A stretch of DNA of 64,000 nt from Alitta virens (taxonomy: Eukaryota; Annelida; Polychaeta; Phyllodocida; Nereididae): NCBI GenBank assembly GCA_932294295.1, contig OW028576.1, positions 49,997,699 through 50,061,698 on the forward strand. Reading direction: 5' to 3'. Made by a program: the position numbers and the translations under genes. Under the pieces are notes generated by a model, which saw only the letters and a list, made by a program, of their open reading frames with translations, did no database searches and was not told where the DNA came from. Within the stretch, counting starts at the first letter, position 1; every line of letters starts with the position of its first letter. Positions 24,840 through 37,430 of this stretch are shown piece by piece.

Positions 24840-25235
24840 ATCACTATGTCTGCCTCTGACAGCTGGCCATATAAACTGAGTAAGCTTCAGGTTCAGTAGC
24901 ATTGGGACATAGAAAAAAGAAGATACATAGTTATAAATACACAAAACCTAATTTCAAAGCAACAGTTTTAGCAGAAAACTGCATCTTTCTATCATTTTTA
25001 GAAGTGGAGTACTGCAAGTTCCCACTTTTGACTGAATTGATATATTTCAGGTAAATCTCTGATTATTATTAATAATTATAAGAAATAAAGGCGATAGGTC
25101 AAGTCAAGTGCCTCCAAAAAGTATGTGTAGACATTGTTTATGTCTGGGCGATTATTTTTTGTTACAATGTGTATTGTTTCTAATTTTTGGTTACATTGTA
25201 GACTATTGTCACAAAATAAAGTTACAAAATCTGTC
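24840..25235 (+). repeat. Interspersed repeat copy (family R1)
   Basis: It shares tctgcctctgacagctgg with 8570-8590, and gaagtggagta, ctctgattattatta, ggtcaagtcaagtgc and gacattgtttatgtctggg with 11080-11400. Non-coding. Confidence 0.6.
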
Positions 25236-25598
25236 AATCATTGACATTTTAGCCAATCAAATTTAATTAAAATCTGCAAGGCCCTTCCCACTCAACACAT
25301 TGGCCAATGAGCTTCTTAAATAGGTGGACATCGACATCAGACAATCAATTTTTCAGCAAATCTGGCCAAATGCCCTGACTTGCACTTTTGAGATGGCCCC
25401 CTACTATTGTAAGGCATGACCTGTGACGATACGTTGTTTGTGAGCCAGCTCACCTTGGGACCATCTCAATACACAGGATATAACGTACGTGCATATGGTT
25501 GCCTTGCTGTGCTGACCATAGAGATACATAGATCGGCAATCCGGTCACGTGACGTGGCAACGCTGTCCGCCATATTGGCCAAATGATTCGACCAAAAC

Positions 25599-26689
25599 AT
25601 GAATGGCCAGCGCCAGCACAGTAAGAAAGGCACACAGTGCTACGCGTTCAACTGTGTGATTTATCGGAATGCTGAAGGCAAGAAGAATGGTCTTTCCTTC
25701 CACCAGTAAGTGTACAGTGTGATTTAAGTTAAATTTATTGTATAGTAGTAGTACACATGTCAAATCTGGCGGATCCAGCCTGGCCTGTATTGGGGGGGGG
25801 GGGGGCAAAGCATGATTCAGGTGTAGCTGTGTCACTGTAATGGGCCACGGCCACTATAGAAATTAAGGCTGGTACGTGATTGCCTTGGCGCCCCCCCCCC
25901 CCCCTGGACCCCCCAGTGATAATTCTTGTAGGTGGCACTCAACACTAGACAGATTATTATGAATTAAGTAACATTTGAGTATTTACATCTGCAGAATTCC
26001 TGGGTACTGGCAGGTTTGGTTAAACATGTCAAATGGACATGATGGATCATTAACTATTACACTTACAGTGTGGGATAATGCCTGTAGATTCAAATGCAAA
26101 TAACTCTTCTATGAATTTTTGACAGATTCCCAGACAAAGACAAGAAAAAGGAACTGTATCAGGTGTGGCTGAGGAATGGCAGACGTGATCGCCAGCCTGG
26201 AAAAGGGAGTGTGTTGTGCTGTCAACACTTCACCAAGGAGAGCTTTGACAGGACTGGCCAAATTTTCAGACTGGTGGATGGAGCAGTTTCAACTATTTTC
26301 AATTTTCCAGAGCATCTACAGGTAGTATTCCTTAATAATTACTTTTGTTAGTTTTGTAGGCCAACTAGATGTCCATTGTAATAATGAATGTTACTTGTTC
26401 TATAGAGACTGTCCCACCAAAGGGGAGATGCACAATCACTTCACAGAGGGCCATGGAAGACCTGGAAATGTCAGTTTTGAGCAGCGAAGAGGAAGTTAAT
26501 CCTATACCTTCATCATCAGTAAGCAATTTATGCCACATGTGCTTGAAACGCATTGTAATTTTGTGTAGTCCTCACTGCTCGTAAGCTGAATGATGCAGTT
26601 AGGAAATAAACTATGATTTTAAGATATTTTTATAATTTCAGGATCATGCTTGCTATGCATCTCCACAAAAGTGGAAGAGAAAAATTTAA
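25599..26689 (+). CDS. THAP-domain protein, four exons (25599-25705, 26126-26321, 26408-26518, 26642-26689)
   Basis: Four exons with GT-AG borders and consistent phase (2, 0, 0) give a 153-residue protein. The N-terminal THAP zinc finger, a DNA-binding C2CH module, spans about residues 10-100. It has CYAFNC (C-x4-C, exon 1), LSFHQFP across the first intron, WLRNGRRD, then CCQHF (C-x2-H) and ESFD. The usual AVPTIF box reads AVSTIF, with Ser replacing the conserved Pro. An acidic tail follows (exon 3: MSVLSSEEEVNPIPSSS), then exon 4 ends KWKRKI-stop. Many THAP proteins continue after such a KRK segment into a coiled coil, so the stop may be premature. It lies on the opposite strand inside the cGLR intron. 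It could be a host transcription factor or the DNA-binding domain of a decayed transposase (P or Kolobok type). Confidence 0.75.
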
Positions 26690-27532
26690 ACAAAAATTAT
26701 GTTTTCAGGTATAACAAGTTAAAGCCATATATGGTATCTGCATATCAGGATGCATAGACAGGTAAGACTACGGAGAAAATCATTGTTTTTTCAGAGCATT
26801 AAAAGTATTAAGTGTATTTATTCAGTACAGACCGACTTCACAGTGCACCTGAACCATATTACTACAGGGTGGTTACATATGTATCATCCATAAACAAGGT
26901 AAACCTTGGTATATGTAAGAAATTTCTCTGATATATTAATATATATATAAATATGTGCTATAGATATAGATAGGCCTATGCATCTTTTCAACAAGAAATG
27001 ACAAATATGAATAAGTCTCAACAAATACACCAGATGGTGCCGCACCCCAGCTTTGAGTAGCCAGCTAGAGCCAGACAGTCCGGTTAGTGGCATGCAGCAT
27101 TGTATAGCAGAAGTTGTCCAGCTTTGTCTTGGTTCAATTGACGGATCGTTTTTAAGGAGCTAACTATCTTGCACTTGGCTTGTTTCTCAATTTCAGTACC
27201 GTATTTACTCGAATAAACGCCCCCTAAAATTATTATTATTATGTGTTATAGTACATTTACTGCAAATAAAACATTCAAATGCACTTGACAGTGTAAAGAT
27301 TAAATAAGTCTAAAAATCGTGAAATTTAATTTAAATGAAATCAATTGATGTATATAAATTAAAAGAAAAGAGAGTCAGTTAAAAAGCAATATGAAACAAG
27401 TTCTCTGTCAGTGAACTTGGCTGTAAATGGTGTGCATCACTTTTTGTGCCATTAAACATGGTTATCATGTGGTTATACTTAGGCAAGCAATGATATGTAT
27501 AATATGTTCAATGAGGAATACAATAATTCCAG

Positions 27533-28520
27533 GTTGTCCCATGAAAATAAGAGCAGATCTAGGGACTGAAAATACATTGTTGGCTGCTATGCAGATGTTT
27601 TTCCATAGACTTGAGGAGGCTGTTGAATCATGTTTCATTTGGCCAGTCAATAAGAAACCAAGTATATTTTGTAAATTATGTTAAGGATCGAAGATCTAGT
27701 GGCATACTATGTTTTAGGGCAATGGACCTTTGTAATGTCACGGAAACATTTAACAAATTCAATTATTCACTTTCAGAGAATCGAACAATTTTGGTCAACT
27801 CTACTTAGAGGGTGGACGGAATGGTGGCGCCAGTTTCTTGCTACTTTTGAATATGACAGGAGTTCTGATTTTGATAAGTAAGTTTAAGTTAACTGAATGC
27901 CTTTTGCAAGCTTTGTCATGCAGTAAAGGTATCATGTTCAGAGTGCATATTACTAACTGGCTTTTCTATTACAGATCTCTTGTGCAATTTTGCTTCATGT
28001 CAGTCACCCAGAAGGCGCTGGATCAGTACAAAGAGGACTGGAATAACCATAGAGTAAGAAGACAGGTCCAGCTGCGTGTGCCCACAGGGATACCAAGTAT
28101 ATTATTTACTTTTCCCGAGAGATATGGTGAGTCCCGTCATGAATCAACAACTCGGTATAGAGACCAAATTGACAATATTTTCAAATTGTTTTTCACTTTA
28201 TCTAGTTTCTAAATTGATCATTTAACGTAAAGCAGCTGACAAACGGATGCTGGTTTTCCTCTGACAGTTGAAATACTGGTATTCCATATTATATTAAATC
28301 ATGCACATTCTCCTAAAGAGGGAGTGAACAACTGCTTCAGGCTGTGGATCCAGTAGACATCGAGTACTTGAAAAGATATTGTGACAAATCCGCCATGTTA
28401 CAGAATAAGTCTCTACATATTCTGTTCAATTACGTCCTAGTACATTTTGATGCAGAATTTCCCAAAAATGCACATAGTGAAACCATCACAATGTATAATT
28501 TCATTAAATCTATTATGTAA
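27533..28520 (+). pseudogene. Integrase-core-like gene, 3' exons (27533-27661, 27777-27877, 27975-28126, 28321-28520), one frameshift
   Basis: The four exons join at good splice sites. They read GCPMKIRADLGTENTLLAAM (the RxDxGTEN segment), then SFGQSIRNQ|RIEQFWSTLL, then GWTEWWRQFLATFEY. The third exon gives QFCFMSVTQKALDQYKEDW and NNHRVRR, followed by FPERYG. The last reads SEQLLQAVDPVDIEYL and ends in TAA (28518-28520). This matches a large family of integrase-core-domain proteins common in fish, cnidarian and other invertebrate genomes, likely transposon-derived. RTDLGTEN would carry a catalytic Asp. Within 27600-27640 the frame must shift by one base, so this copy is probably broken unless splicing differs. 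The upstream exons were not found. It lies 0.85 kb downstream of the THAP gene on the same strand. Confidence 0.7.
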
Positions 28521-28924
28521 ACAACTAATCTTGAAATTGGAACTCATGCCATTTTATAGATTCATGAAATGGTCAAGCAAACCATTTATTGTCAAGCAAA
28601 CCATTTATAAAGAGTTACAAAACAATGCATGTTGTTTTACCATTACAACTTGATTTACAAGTCACTTCGGTACAGAAGTGTCTTTGGTAACAAAAACTGA
28701 GGTCTGTAAAATATTGCGTATAAATACTTGATAAATTATCATAAAACACAAAACCTCAAATAAACAACTTTGAGGCATCTTTTACTTATGTCTTTCGGTT
28801 AGAAATTGCGGTCTAACCGCGCCGTTCCGCAAGTCTCCCGCGCCGTTCCGCAATTCTTCCGCGCCGCTTCGCAGCCTCGCAGCCTCGCTCCGCTTTGTAC
28901 TTATGGGCCACCGTACTTTCTAGT

Positions 28925-30015
28925 CGTTTCGTCACGGCGCGATTCGTCCCAGCCAAAACTGGTCACTCGAAAAAAAGTCTGTTTGTCACCCGAAACTGGT
29001 CGGTGCGTCACTCGTATTTTTTATATTTTATAATTTGCGGCTAGTCTTACACTACGGCTGCCCCCCCCCCTCGGTACGTCTGTCCGCCGTCGCCCCTGGC
29101 CCAACTCAGATAAATATACTACTTTTTTTTTTTTTCATTAAACTTGGATCATGCAATTGATGACAAAGAGACAACTGACATTTATAGATATAGAGCTATA
29201 TAGCTTACAGTTAGACTAGATACAATTGTCACAGTTTTATTAACAAAATAAAATTTAAAATGCGCAATTTAATCAGCCATTTATAGATATAAAACTATAT
29301 AGCTTAAACTTAGACTTTTTTTTCCTGATTAGTGAGTGATTTATAAATATCAATATCCACAATTGTATTAAGATAACTATAGGATAATACTGAACAATAG
29401 TAAGAAACAAGAAAACATGTATAATGTATTTTATACATTTAATTTAGGCCTATATATTTCCTGCTGATATGAATTACAACAGAAATATTTAAAAAAGGTT
29501 ACATTTAAAAAATTCCAGAATATTGAGATGATATCAATTAGCAAGCATACTTATACATTAAAGACATTGTAAAACAAAAGAGAATATCGATGTCAAAAAT
29601 AATAATGTGGCATTCATTTAATATCAATAAATCACTCACTACTCAGCATGTGCCGTTTATGTGATTATAGATCACTAGGTTACAATAGCAATTAACAAGT
29701 ATAAACCTTTTTAGTGATTCTGTACAATGAAGTGTTTTTCTTGTATTCGCAATTGTATTTAGTTAGTCCATCAGGCATCACATGCTTATAAATAAGCTAT
29801 TACAATTCAATTAAATTGGCGTTAGATATTAATTTTTCGCTAGTACATAATAGCAATAATGTAACACCATTCTGAACTTTTAAATGCAGGTGACGAATCG
29901 AGTGACAAATCGACCAGTTACGAATTGACCAGTTTCGGGTGACGAACAGACTTTTTTCGGGTGACGATGGACCCGTTTTGGCGGAGACGAATCGCGCAGT
30001 GACGAATCGACCTGC
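28925..30015. mobile_element. Element with ~100-bp repeat-like inverted ends (possible MITE)
   Basis: The left end region (28925-29015) contains agtctgtttgtcacccgaaa and ctggtcggtgcgtcactcg. The right (29885-30010) contains the inverted form gaccagtttcgggtgacgaa and cagactttttt. Both ends are built from recurring gtgacgaatcg-like words. The middle is AT-rich, without ORFs, and includes a direct repeat of catttatagatata and ctatatagctta at 29180 and 29277. Confidence 0.6.
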
Positions 30016-31179
30016 CACCATTACTAGCACAGTGACACCTTATCGATAAAACAAATGTAAAAACTGAATTTATTGCATAACTTTCCTCTTTTTTGGATTT
30101 TGTAACTTTTTTTAGGCAGGTTTTTCCGCCATAAAATGGACAAAAAATTATCCAGATCAATACCAATTATCTATGTAACCTATGACGGAAAATAAGGTGT
30201 CAAACAATTGGATAAGTTTATAACATAATATCCCTGCAGTTTATTCAGCAGAGAATTCAGTATAATTCAATATATAGCATGTTAAAGGCCAAAAGCAGGA
30301 TCAACTTTCTGCTAGGTGGCGGCGATTTTCAACACTAGCGCCCCTTGCGGGTGCTGTCATTGCTAATGTTACGTAGAAAATTGCCTGTTTGTTTATCATC
30401 TGGGTCAAAAAAAAAATTAAAAAAATTGGTCATTCCATATTAAATCAACCAATTTTTCAGGAATTTCTCAGGTCACCCTCTCAGAAATTTCTGAAAAAAT
30501 GCAGAAGTTGGTATCAACCAGACTAATGGGCAAATCTCAAATTTTAGGTCCATATCTGCAACCATTTTTGAAATACAGCCCTTTGAAATTTAATTTAATT
30601 TTTACGTTTTTTCGCAAATGCATTTTCGTCCAACACACCATTACTTCACTGCTATTGCATGTAGAAGTTTGAAATTGAGTTTCTAGGGCCTTATTTTTAA
30701 GTAATTAATGTCTTATAAAATCATTATTCACACTGTGCCTTGATTAATAAAGGTAATTATCAACTGTTTGATAGCATCTTAGAAAATTGCAAATTTGACA
30801 AACAGTGCAACTTTAAACAGCGATGATCGGCGCAAAATCCACAAGTTTTGGTGTCTGTTACTGTATATTATATTCTAGACATATCGTCGTAAATCGAGCG
30901 CCGTCACTATATGACAATTATTGGAATCACGATTTGAGCCCTATTAAAAATATAAAATATTGAGCTCTTTGTGAAAATTTAAATTTTTAAAATCGGACTA
31001 GAATTAACGATATTAGAGGGCAAAACGTGATGGAAAGTCAATCAGTGTTCATAATCAACATGGTTTGGTCACAACGACCACAAAACGGTCACATAAATAT
31101 TGTGTGATATTGAGGTAGTAGTTGTTTACAAGTACTCATTTATCCTAAGTAAAAAAACATTGTCTGCTGCAGCAACATA

Positions 31180-31560
31180 CCCTCGGCTACAGCCAAAAAC
31201 GTCAACATGGCTATGTCAAAACGGCTACAGCCATAAACGTCAACATGGCTATGTCAAAACGGCTACAAGCTATGTCTACAAATGCCCAAAACGGCTACAG
31301 TCATAAATTCTATGTCCAAAACTGCTACATGTTCATACACCAAAACAGCTACACTTTTATACACCAAAACGTCTAGGGACGTTTTGGTCTGTAGCCGTTT
31401 TGGTATCATTGTTATGGGGGGGGGGGGGAAAGCACTGTAGACTGTAGACGTTATGGTTAAGTACTGAAAAGCATGTTGACGTTTTGGTAATGTCCTCGAA
31501 TATTGGTGTAGACATTTTGGTTATAGTTGTGTCCGTTTTCGTTGTTGACGTTTTGGGTGT
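31180..31560. repeat. Head-to-head arrays of an aaaacggctaca word
   Basis: Left of about 31375 the words ccaaaacggctacag, cataaacgtcaac and atggctatgtc repeat on the plus strand. Right of it the reverse words gtagccgttttgg, gtagacgttatgg and ttgacgttttgg repeat. The centre is aaaacgtctagggacgtttt. The whole is a large imperfect palindrome interrupted by a G11 run. Confidence 0.75.
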
Positions 31561-32149
31561 CTGCCCAGCGCAGTACTGGCCGTGACCCATGCAGACACAC
31601 TGCCATGGGGTTTTTAGCTGCAAAAAGCAGATTCTCGTGTATCATGGCCAACGTCATGAAGAGCATTACCCATTTCACAACTGCATGTAAAAGAGCAGCA
31701 GGTCTACCATTATTTTAAAAGTATAGTTCATACTGACTCAGTGCATGTTTTTGGACTGAGATAAACTGAGATAAAGGCTGGAGAAGGCAATGGTAAAACA
31801 CATGTGTTTGTAGATGAATCAATCAGAAAATGGTGTTGTGTGCTAGTCACGTCCCCGCCCGTGCTATATAACTTTGCTGCACTACTCACCTCGGCTAGTG
31901 TGCTCTGGGCATTAACTTATTATATAGTGCATACACTGAAATGACCATTTTGCAAATATGCCAGACTATTTTTTTGTCATTTGTAATGATTTCAGATTCT
32001 GAGAACCATAAGGAGGGAAACCAACTGTATCATACTGCGCAGGTAATATATTCATGTTGTAGATTTTTGTTAAAGATTTTGGAAAAAAAGTTATTTGACA
32101 ATGTGTACTATGCATAAGGTAACTTTACATTGTGTGAGTAAATTGCTTA

Positions 32150-32510
32150 ATTTCAATTGATTTCACTTTACAGGTCTTCAAAAAATTATGGTAATTTACA
32201 TGACATAAGCCTACAATATTTAATTATGCCTGAGTTCAGTTGAATTGTCTGATACAACTTGACCTTATTTAAAGCAGCTTTGCAATGTTTCGCTCATAAT
32301 TACCAGTACAGTATGATGAGCTCTGTCATCATGAAATTCCTTCATAAAAGTATATGCATGAATAGTAATAGCATCTTGTCATAAAAAATCTCATATTCCC
32401 ATTTTTCAATGCAAATTTAATTCTTATTTTACACTTATATTTAAAAAATATTTATTTATTCTTCACAGATTCCCTGGAGATGATGGCAAATCATTCATAA
32501 TATCCTGAAA
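32150..32510 (+). repeat. Diverged direct repeat, copy 1
   Basis: It shares acataagcctaca, gaattgtct, attcttcacaga and atggtggca/atgatggca blocks, in order, with 34780-35135. Confidence 0.5.
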
Positions 32511-34779
32511 ATATGATCAGAAATAATGAAACCACATTAACAGAAGTGCACAGTCCAAGATATACATGTAGGTATGCAGAACTTTATACTGTTCAACTGT
32601 GTTACATTATTCCATTTCATTGTCCTACATCGTCCCACCTTTGTTAGTGGCCACTTATTTCATTGTTTTTCATCATTTTGATAATTTGGTAAATTCAGCG
32701 CAGCACAAATTTGGCATACTTTTGTGATATTGATGTGCATATATCAACATTCAGCTTTTGCTCCCCCTGAACTAAGTAATGCACCACACTATTTGTCATT
32801 TTCTAAGACTCTATCAAATAGTTGAAAATAACCTTTATTAATCAAGGCACACTAAATTTGTGTGAACTACTGATTTTATCAGACGTAAATGACTAAAAAT
32901 AAATCATACATTGAGAGAATATCCAGACCAAAACATTGGAAACACAATGGAAATGACATCATGACCACTGTTCAGTATTGTGACGTCATCACTGGGTTTT
33001 TTTACATATTGAGTTTTTGATGACATGAAAAACTCTGATTATATTATTTATAGTACCTTAGTCAAATTCCTGTGCACAAATGAGCATGTAATGGCAACAA
33101 ATATCATGAAACAAGAAGGTAGTATTGGTTTATATAATGATTGGAACTTTAAACATTGTAATATATATTGTATTATACCGCAGGCCCAAATTACCGTTGT
33201 CCGACTTCGGCACTCGATCTATTATAATAACCTCAAGGTAAACATTGTTCATGGCCCAAAGCGAGGTCTCCGGCTCAAACCGGCACTGAAGAACAGTTGT
33301 AAACCATATTTGGGAAAATTCTGTGCTTTAACGGTCTATGTCATGTATTTATCACAGAACATAGACGAAGTGTGGGCATAGGTTGTGGAGGCTGCATGGG
33401 CGATGGATACCTTTAAGATATATATAATACAGGCCGCTGGGTTTTCGTCAGCTGAAGTTGTGAGATCGGTAATCTAGGCCTGTGATTATACCATATATAT
33501 GTTACTTTTAAAAACGGCCGCTAGCCCCAGCCAATACTGTGCACCTCGTATTAAGAGTAGCTGTGCATGCTGGGGGATGTAGGCAGATTATTAACTAATC
33601 TGATGATGTAACGAACAAAGAACAATAGGTGACAATTGAAATTACATCATCGATTATGACATCATTGGACATCGCAACGTTCTGATCTTTACTTTTTGTA
33701 AATGGTTAATATTTTGCTCCATTAAAATCATGTAGAAATTATATTTAAACAGATTGTAACTTTCAAATTGACAATAGTACAGACTGGACAGAGCATTTCA
33801 GAATAAATTTTATTATCCACTTGGGGCACTGATGGTTGTGCTTATGCATGCATTGCATGTTCCCATTGCACACATGTACTAATTACAATAAACGTGTGCG
33901 GATTGCAATAAATAACAATTCTTTAGCTGTTTGTTTTTTATATGTTTAACCTTTGCAAAATTAATGTTATTCATGCTTTTCAGGTGGCCTAGAATTGCAT
34001 GCATATCTTAAAAATTTGAAGACCTGACCGTCTTCTCCTGATTATGCATCTTCCAGTGTATGCAAACCTCTTCCTGAAGGCACCAAATAGCTGTTTGAGC
34101 AAAACCTAGTCTTATCAATGGACTGTCAACACAAGAATACACGTACAGGTAATGTATCCCAAAGACATTTAAAGATATTAAAGCTGCATTGTCAGACAGT
34201 TTTGTACCAGCAAAAAAGCTATCCGAATGAAAGAAAATGCTTCTTACTGATGAGTTCGACAACCCAAACTGTCTAGATTGTACTTAATTAAAAATTATTG
34301 CCGGAATTTATTACATCGACTTCATTTACATTTTAGCTAATTATTCATTGCAAAGTGATGGAGAGCGTTACCAATTCGCGATTTCAGTTATTTTATGAAA
34401 AATTTAGGTCAGAATTTTTTTTAATTCCTGCAAAAAGCGAAACACATACATATCTTTTCACATAATAAACTTGGAATTTTGAAAATTGGATGAAAATTGA
34501 AGACCCAGAATAATAAAATGCATTACAAGCCTAAAACGCTAATGACATTCGTTTATGCCTCGTTTTCATTTCATTGGCCATAAAGCACTTGCAATGTAAA
34601 CAAATTGGCAATTTTTTTACGGCATGAAAAATTAAATGATAGGGTATGTTTATTAATTTTATAGAGATATAGTGAACCCAGTAAGGCCCTGATAGCTTTT
34701 TGTGTACTATTTCTTTACTCCGCATTTAAATGGTAATTTATGCACAGCCTGGGAATGGAGTTCAATAAATGACATTTAC

Positions 34780-35135
34780 AGGAATTCAAAAGTAATGTAT
34801 TTTACATTACATAAGCCTACATGAGTTAAGTATGTCTGAAATTACTAGAATTGTCTGTTATATGATAAGTAGCATATTGTCATGAAATTTTTAAGTAAAA
34901 CTATATAAATTTCCATTTAATAAAATTGTCAATAGAAATGAAATTATAATATTTGCACTTGTCATTGCAAAAAGGAATTGATTATTTTTTCTTAAACTTT
35001 AAAATTTTTAAACTTTAACATTAATGTTATTCATGCTTTGCAGGTGGTGTAGAATTGCATGTATATATATACCTTATTTATTCTTCACAGACTCCCTTGA
35101 AATGGTGGCAATTGGCAAATCATTGATTTGGAAAT
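34780..35135 (+). repeat. Diverged direct repeat, copy 2
   Basis: Partner of 32150-32510. A further shared block, ttaatgttattcatgctt then gcaggtgg and agaattgcatg, is at 33960 and 35020. Non-coding. Confidence 0.5.
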
Positions 35136-35166
35136 TCAAGGCAGTAATGGTTGAACAAACCAGTAA

Positions 35167-35803
35167 AGGGGCATTCACACCGTCACATATAAGACCTACG
35201 CTTGACCACGGATAGCAAAAATGGTCTATATGTGCTCACTCGTGGGTCTGTTAATCATGTATTTATGCTTTCCACGAGTGTACGCGGAGCAGTCTTAGAT
35301 CGCTCAGTGGACATCTGTCAGACGGTCGCCGGACGTCCATCGCCAGGCATCCGTGAGGCATCCATGAAGCACTCGTAGATCGCTCATAGATCGCTTGTAC
35401 ATCGCTTGTACATCGCTCTTACATCGCTCGTAGATCTGTCGTAGATCTGTCGTAGATCGCTCGTAGATCGCTCTTAGATCGCTTGCGAGTGGTTCAAGGA
35501 TGGGTTGGCTACGTATAGCCAAGGGTGGCCAAGTATGAAAGTAGAATGTAGAAAGTATAATGTACGTAGAATGCTGACTGACTCCCGAGCATTTGTGTAA
35601 CTAATATAAAGAATCACTCGTAGAACTTTCGCCAAAGTGTTTAAAATGTTTGCCCTCTCCATGAGTGTTCTACGAATTAGCGCGAGTATACGTAAATCGC
35701 TCAGGGAGTGAATCACATATGGCCAAGGATGACCAAGAGTAAAAAAAAAAATGTTCATCTGTCGTGATACGCAGGTCTTATTCGTGACAGTGTGAACACC
35801 CCT
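35167..35803. mobile_element. TAA-flanked MITE with 12-bp internal repeats, copy 1
   Basis: TAA duplications (35164-35166 and 35804-35806) flank inverted ends: aggggcattcacaccgtcac at the left, gacagtgtgaacacccct at the right. A 3-bp TWA target and this end type suggest PIF/Harbinger. Between 35340 and 35490 the words cgctcgtagatc, cgcttgtacatc and tgtcgtagatc repeat every 12 bases. No transposase. Confidence 0.8.
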
Positions 35804-37047
35804 TAAGTCAGATGATGTGAGTGCACAGACCAAAATACATCTAGATATACAAAGCCATTCTGTGTCAGAAAACGTGAATTTCTTTCTGGTTGACCATCTC
35901 AGATTTTCATGAAACTGTTTTCCTTGGTACCTCCTAGATCACATGCAGAATTGAAAATATCAAGTCTTTCCCCAATTTTGGAGGTTAAAATGCTTGTTTG
36001 AGATTTTCTCACCTTTTAGGAAAGCTATATCTGGGCAATCTCTGCAAATATTTGGAGAACAGAAATGTTATTGACATATTTGGATTCTTATTGGCATGGA
36101 TCTAGTCATTATGTATTTAAGGTTGTGTTATAGTGATCGATATTCTATTCCCAATATATTCTTGTAGTTGCAAGAGGCGAATATGCACTTATGGTGAGTA
36201 AATGTGACAATACAAGATCACGCATTTAAGGCTATGAGAATGCAAGAATGGAAGTTAAGGATGCGATAGTATTTTTTAAATTTCCTGAACTCTTTGCAGA
36301 GTCAGCCTGGCATAACAGAATGGCATTTGAATATAACTGCTAAATTCAACATCTTTTTAGGACTGATTTTGGTGAAATCTAACTGGCACAGTGCATATTT
36401 TGACTCACTAAATTGATTTTCTTTCTGTTGCAGTCTACTTGAATGTTCCAAATATGATTCCTGGTGCTTGAACTGTGCCACAACAACTACCAAATGATGT
36501 ACAGGCATGTAAGGTATGCACAAATTTCTTAGTTTTTGTTCAGTTATTAAATTCTGAGCCATTTTTGCTTGAGTTGGATTGAGATTAAATACCATTGAAA
36601 TATATTGAGTATTTAACTGAAAGTGATTTTGGATGTAAAACTGCATATTCTTGTGAGTTTATCACAGGTTTATTGATATTAGACATTATCCAAAAGTAAG
36701 CCTTGCAAGTTGCAACCAGTAGGAAATTTTGTATTTTTACATGTTGTATGCTATTTCATTTTAAAATGATTTTAGAAATATTACCATTGTCAATCAGACG
36801 AGCTGTACATGCATGAAAGAATGGATGATGAGAATTCTTAGCTTTGTCAACAATAGGTTCAGGTACATGCATCATTGAGAAAGTATGTTGTACATGTGAT
36901 TATTCAGTTCATTGGTGCGTAAACACTTGCTACATGCATTTTAGAAAATGGGTACGTATGTGAATTTTTTCATATTATGTCAAGTCACTTAGAGATGATT
37001 TTCGAAATGAATATTAAACCATGTATCCTTTTCCTTTTTGAACCCAG

Positions 37048-37235
37048 TGGGGGCCTAGCTCAGAGGTAGCACTCTGAGCTTCCAACCGCTGGGTCCCGGG
37101 TTCGATTCCCGGTCGAGCCTAAGTTGGATGGCTGTTTCATCCTTCGTCTCATTGCCATGGTCTCTGCCTGTCCTAATTAGCCCATCAGGTGCAGAAATAC
37201 AGGACGTAAAGCCCTAATCCACCCACCCACCCCAT
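37048..37235 (+). repeat. tRNA-Gly-like SINE, copy A
   Basis: The head gggggcctagctcagaggta carries the A box. cttccaaccgctgggtc resembles a Gly(TCC) anticodon arm, and gggttcgattcccgg is a perfect B box. A body with ctgcctgtccta, aggtgcagaaatac and aggacgtaaagccctaatcc follows, ending in a cacc-rich tail. A probable target duplication, ccttttgaacc(c/t)agt, lies on both sides (about 37032 and 37237). Confidence 0.9.
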
Positions 37236-37430
37236 ACCTTTTGAACCTAGTTCGCTGCTCAGCCAATCATTAGCGCCAATTTATATGACCTGATTTTGGA
37301 TAGACGATCAGTTCATCTTCCTGGAGTGCAGTTACTGATTGTGCCCTCTATTGATTATGTAAATGTTGAATACTTAGAACTCTAACACCAATAAAATTAG
37401 GTATTGCATTTGAAATAGACTTCACTCTAA

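Larger units (their letters stand above)
30690..32897. mobile_element. Possible 2.2-kb TIR element
   Basis: About 100 bases at 30690-30790 recur inverted at 32799-32897, including gtgccttgattaataaaggt and atagcatcttagaaaat, with modest divergence. No transposase lies between; the interior includes the palindromic repeat block at 31180-31560. Confidence 0.5.

Noticed and set aside
25735..25938. Proline/glycine-rich minus-strand ORFs
   Set aside because: They are produced by the G and C homopolymer runs at 25793 and 25890 inside the first intron of the THAP gene.
33025..33381. 118-residue ORF as a gene
   Set aside because: AT-rich composition, no recognisable domain, no splice or homology support.
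37048..37120. Functional tRNA-Gly gene
   Set aside because: The same sequence recurs with a non-tRNA body and A-rich or cacc tail flanked by target duplications, which makes it a SINE.
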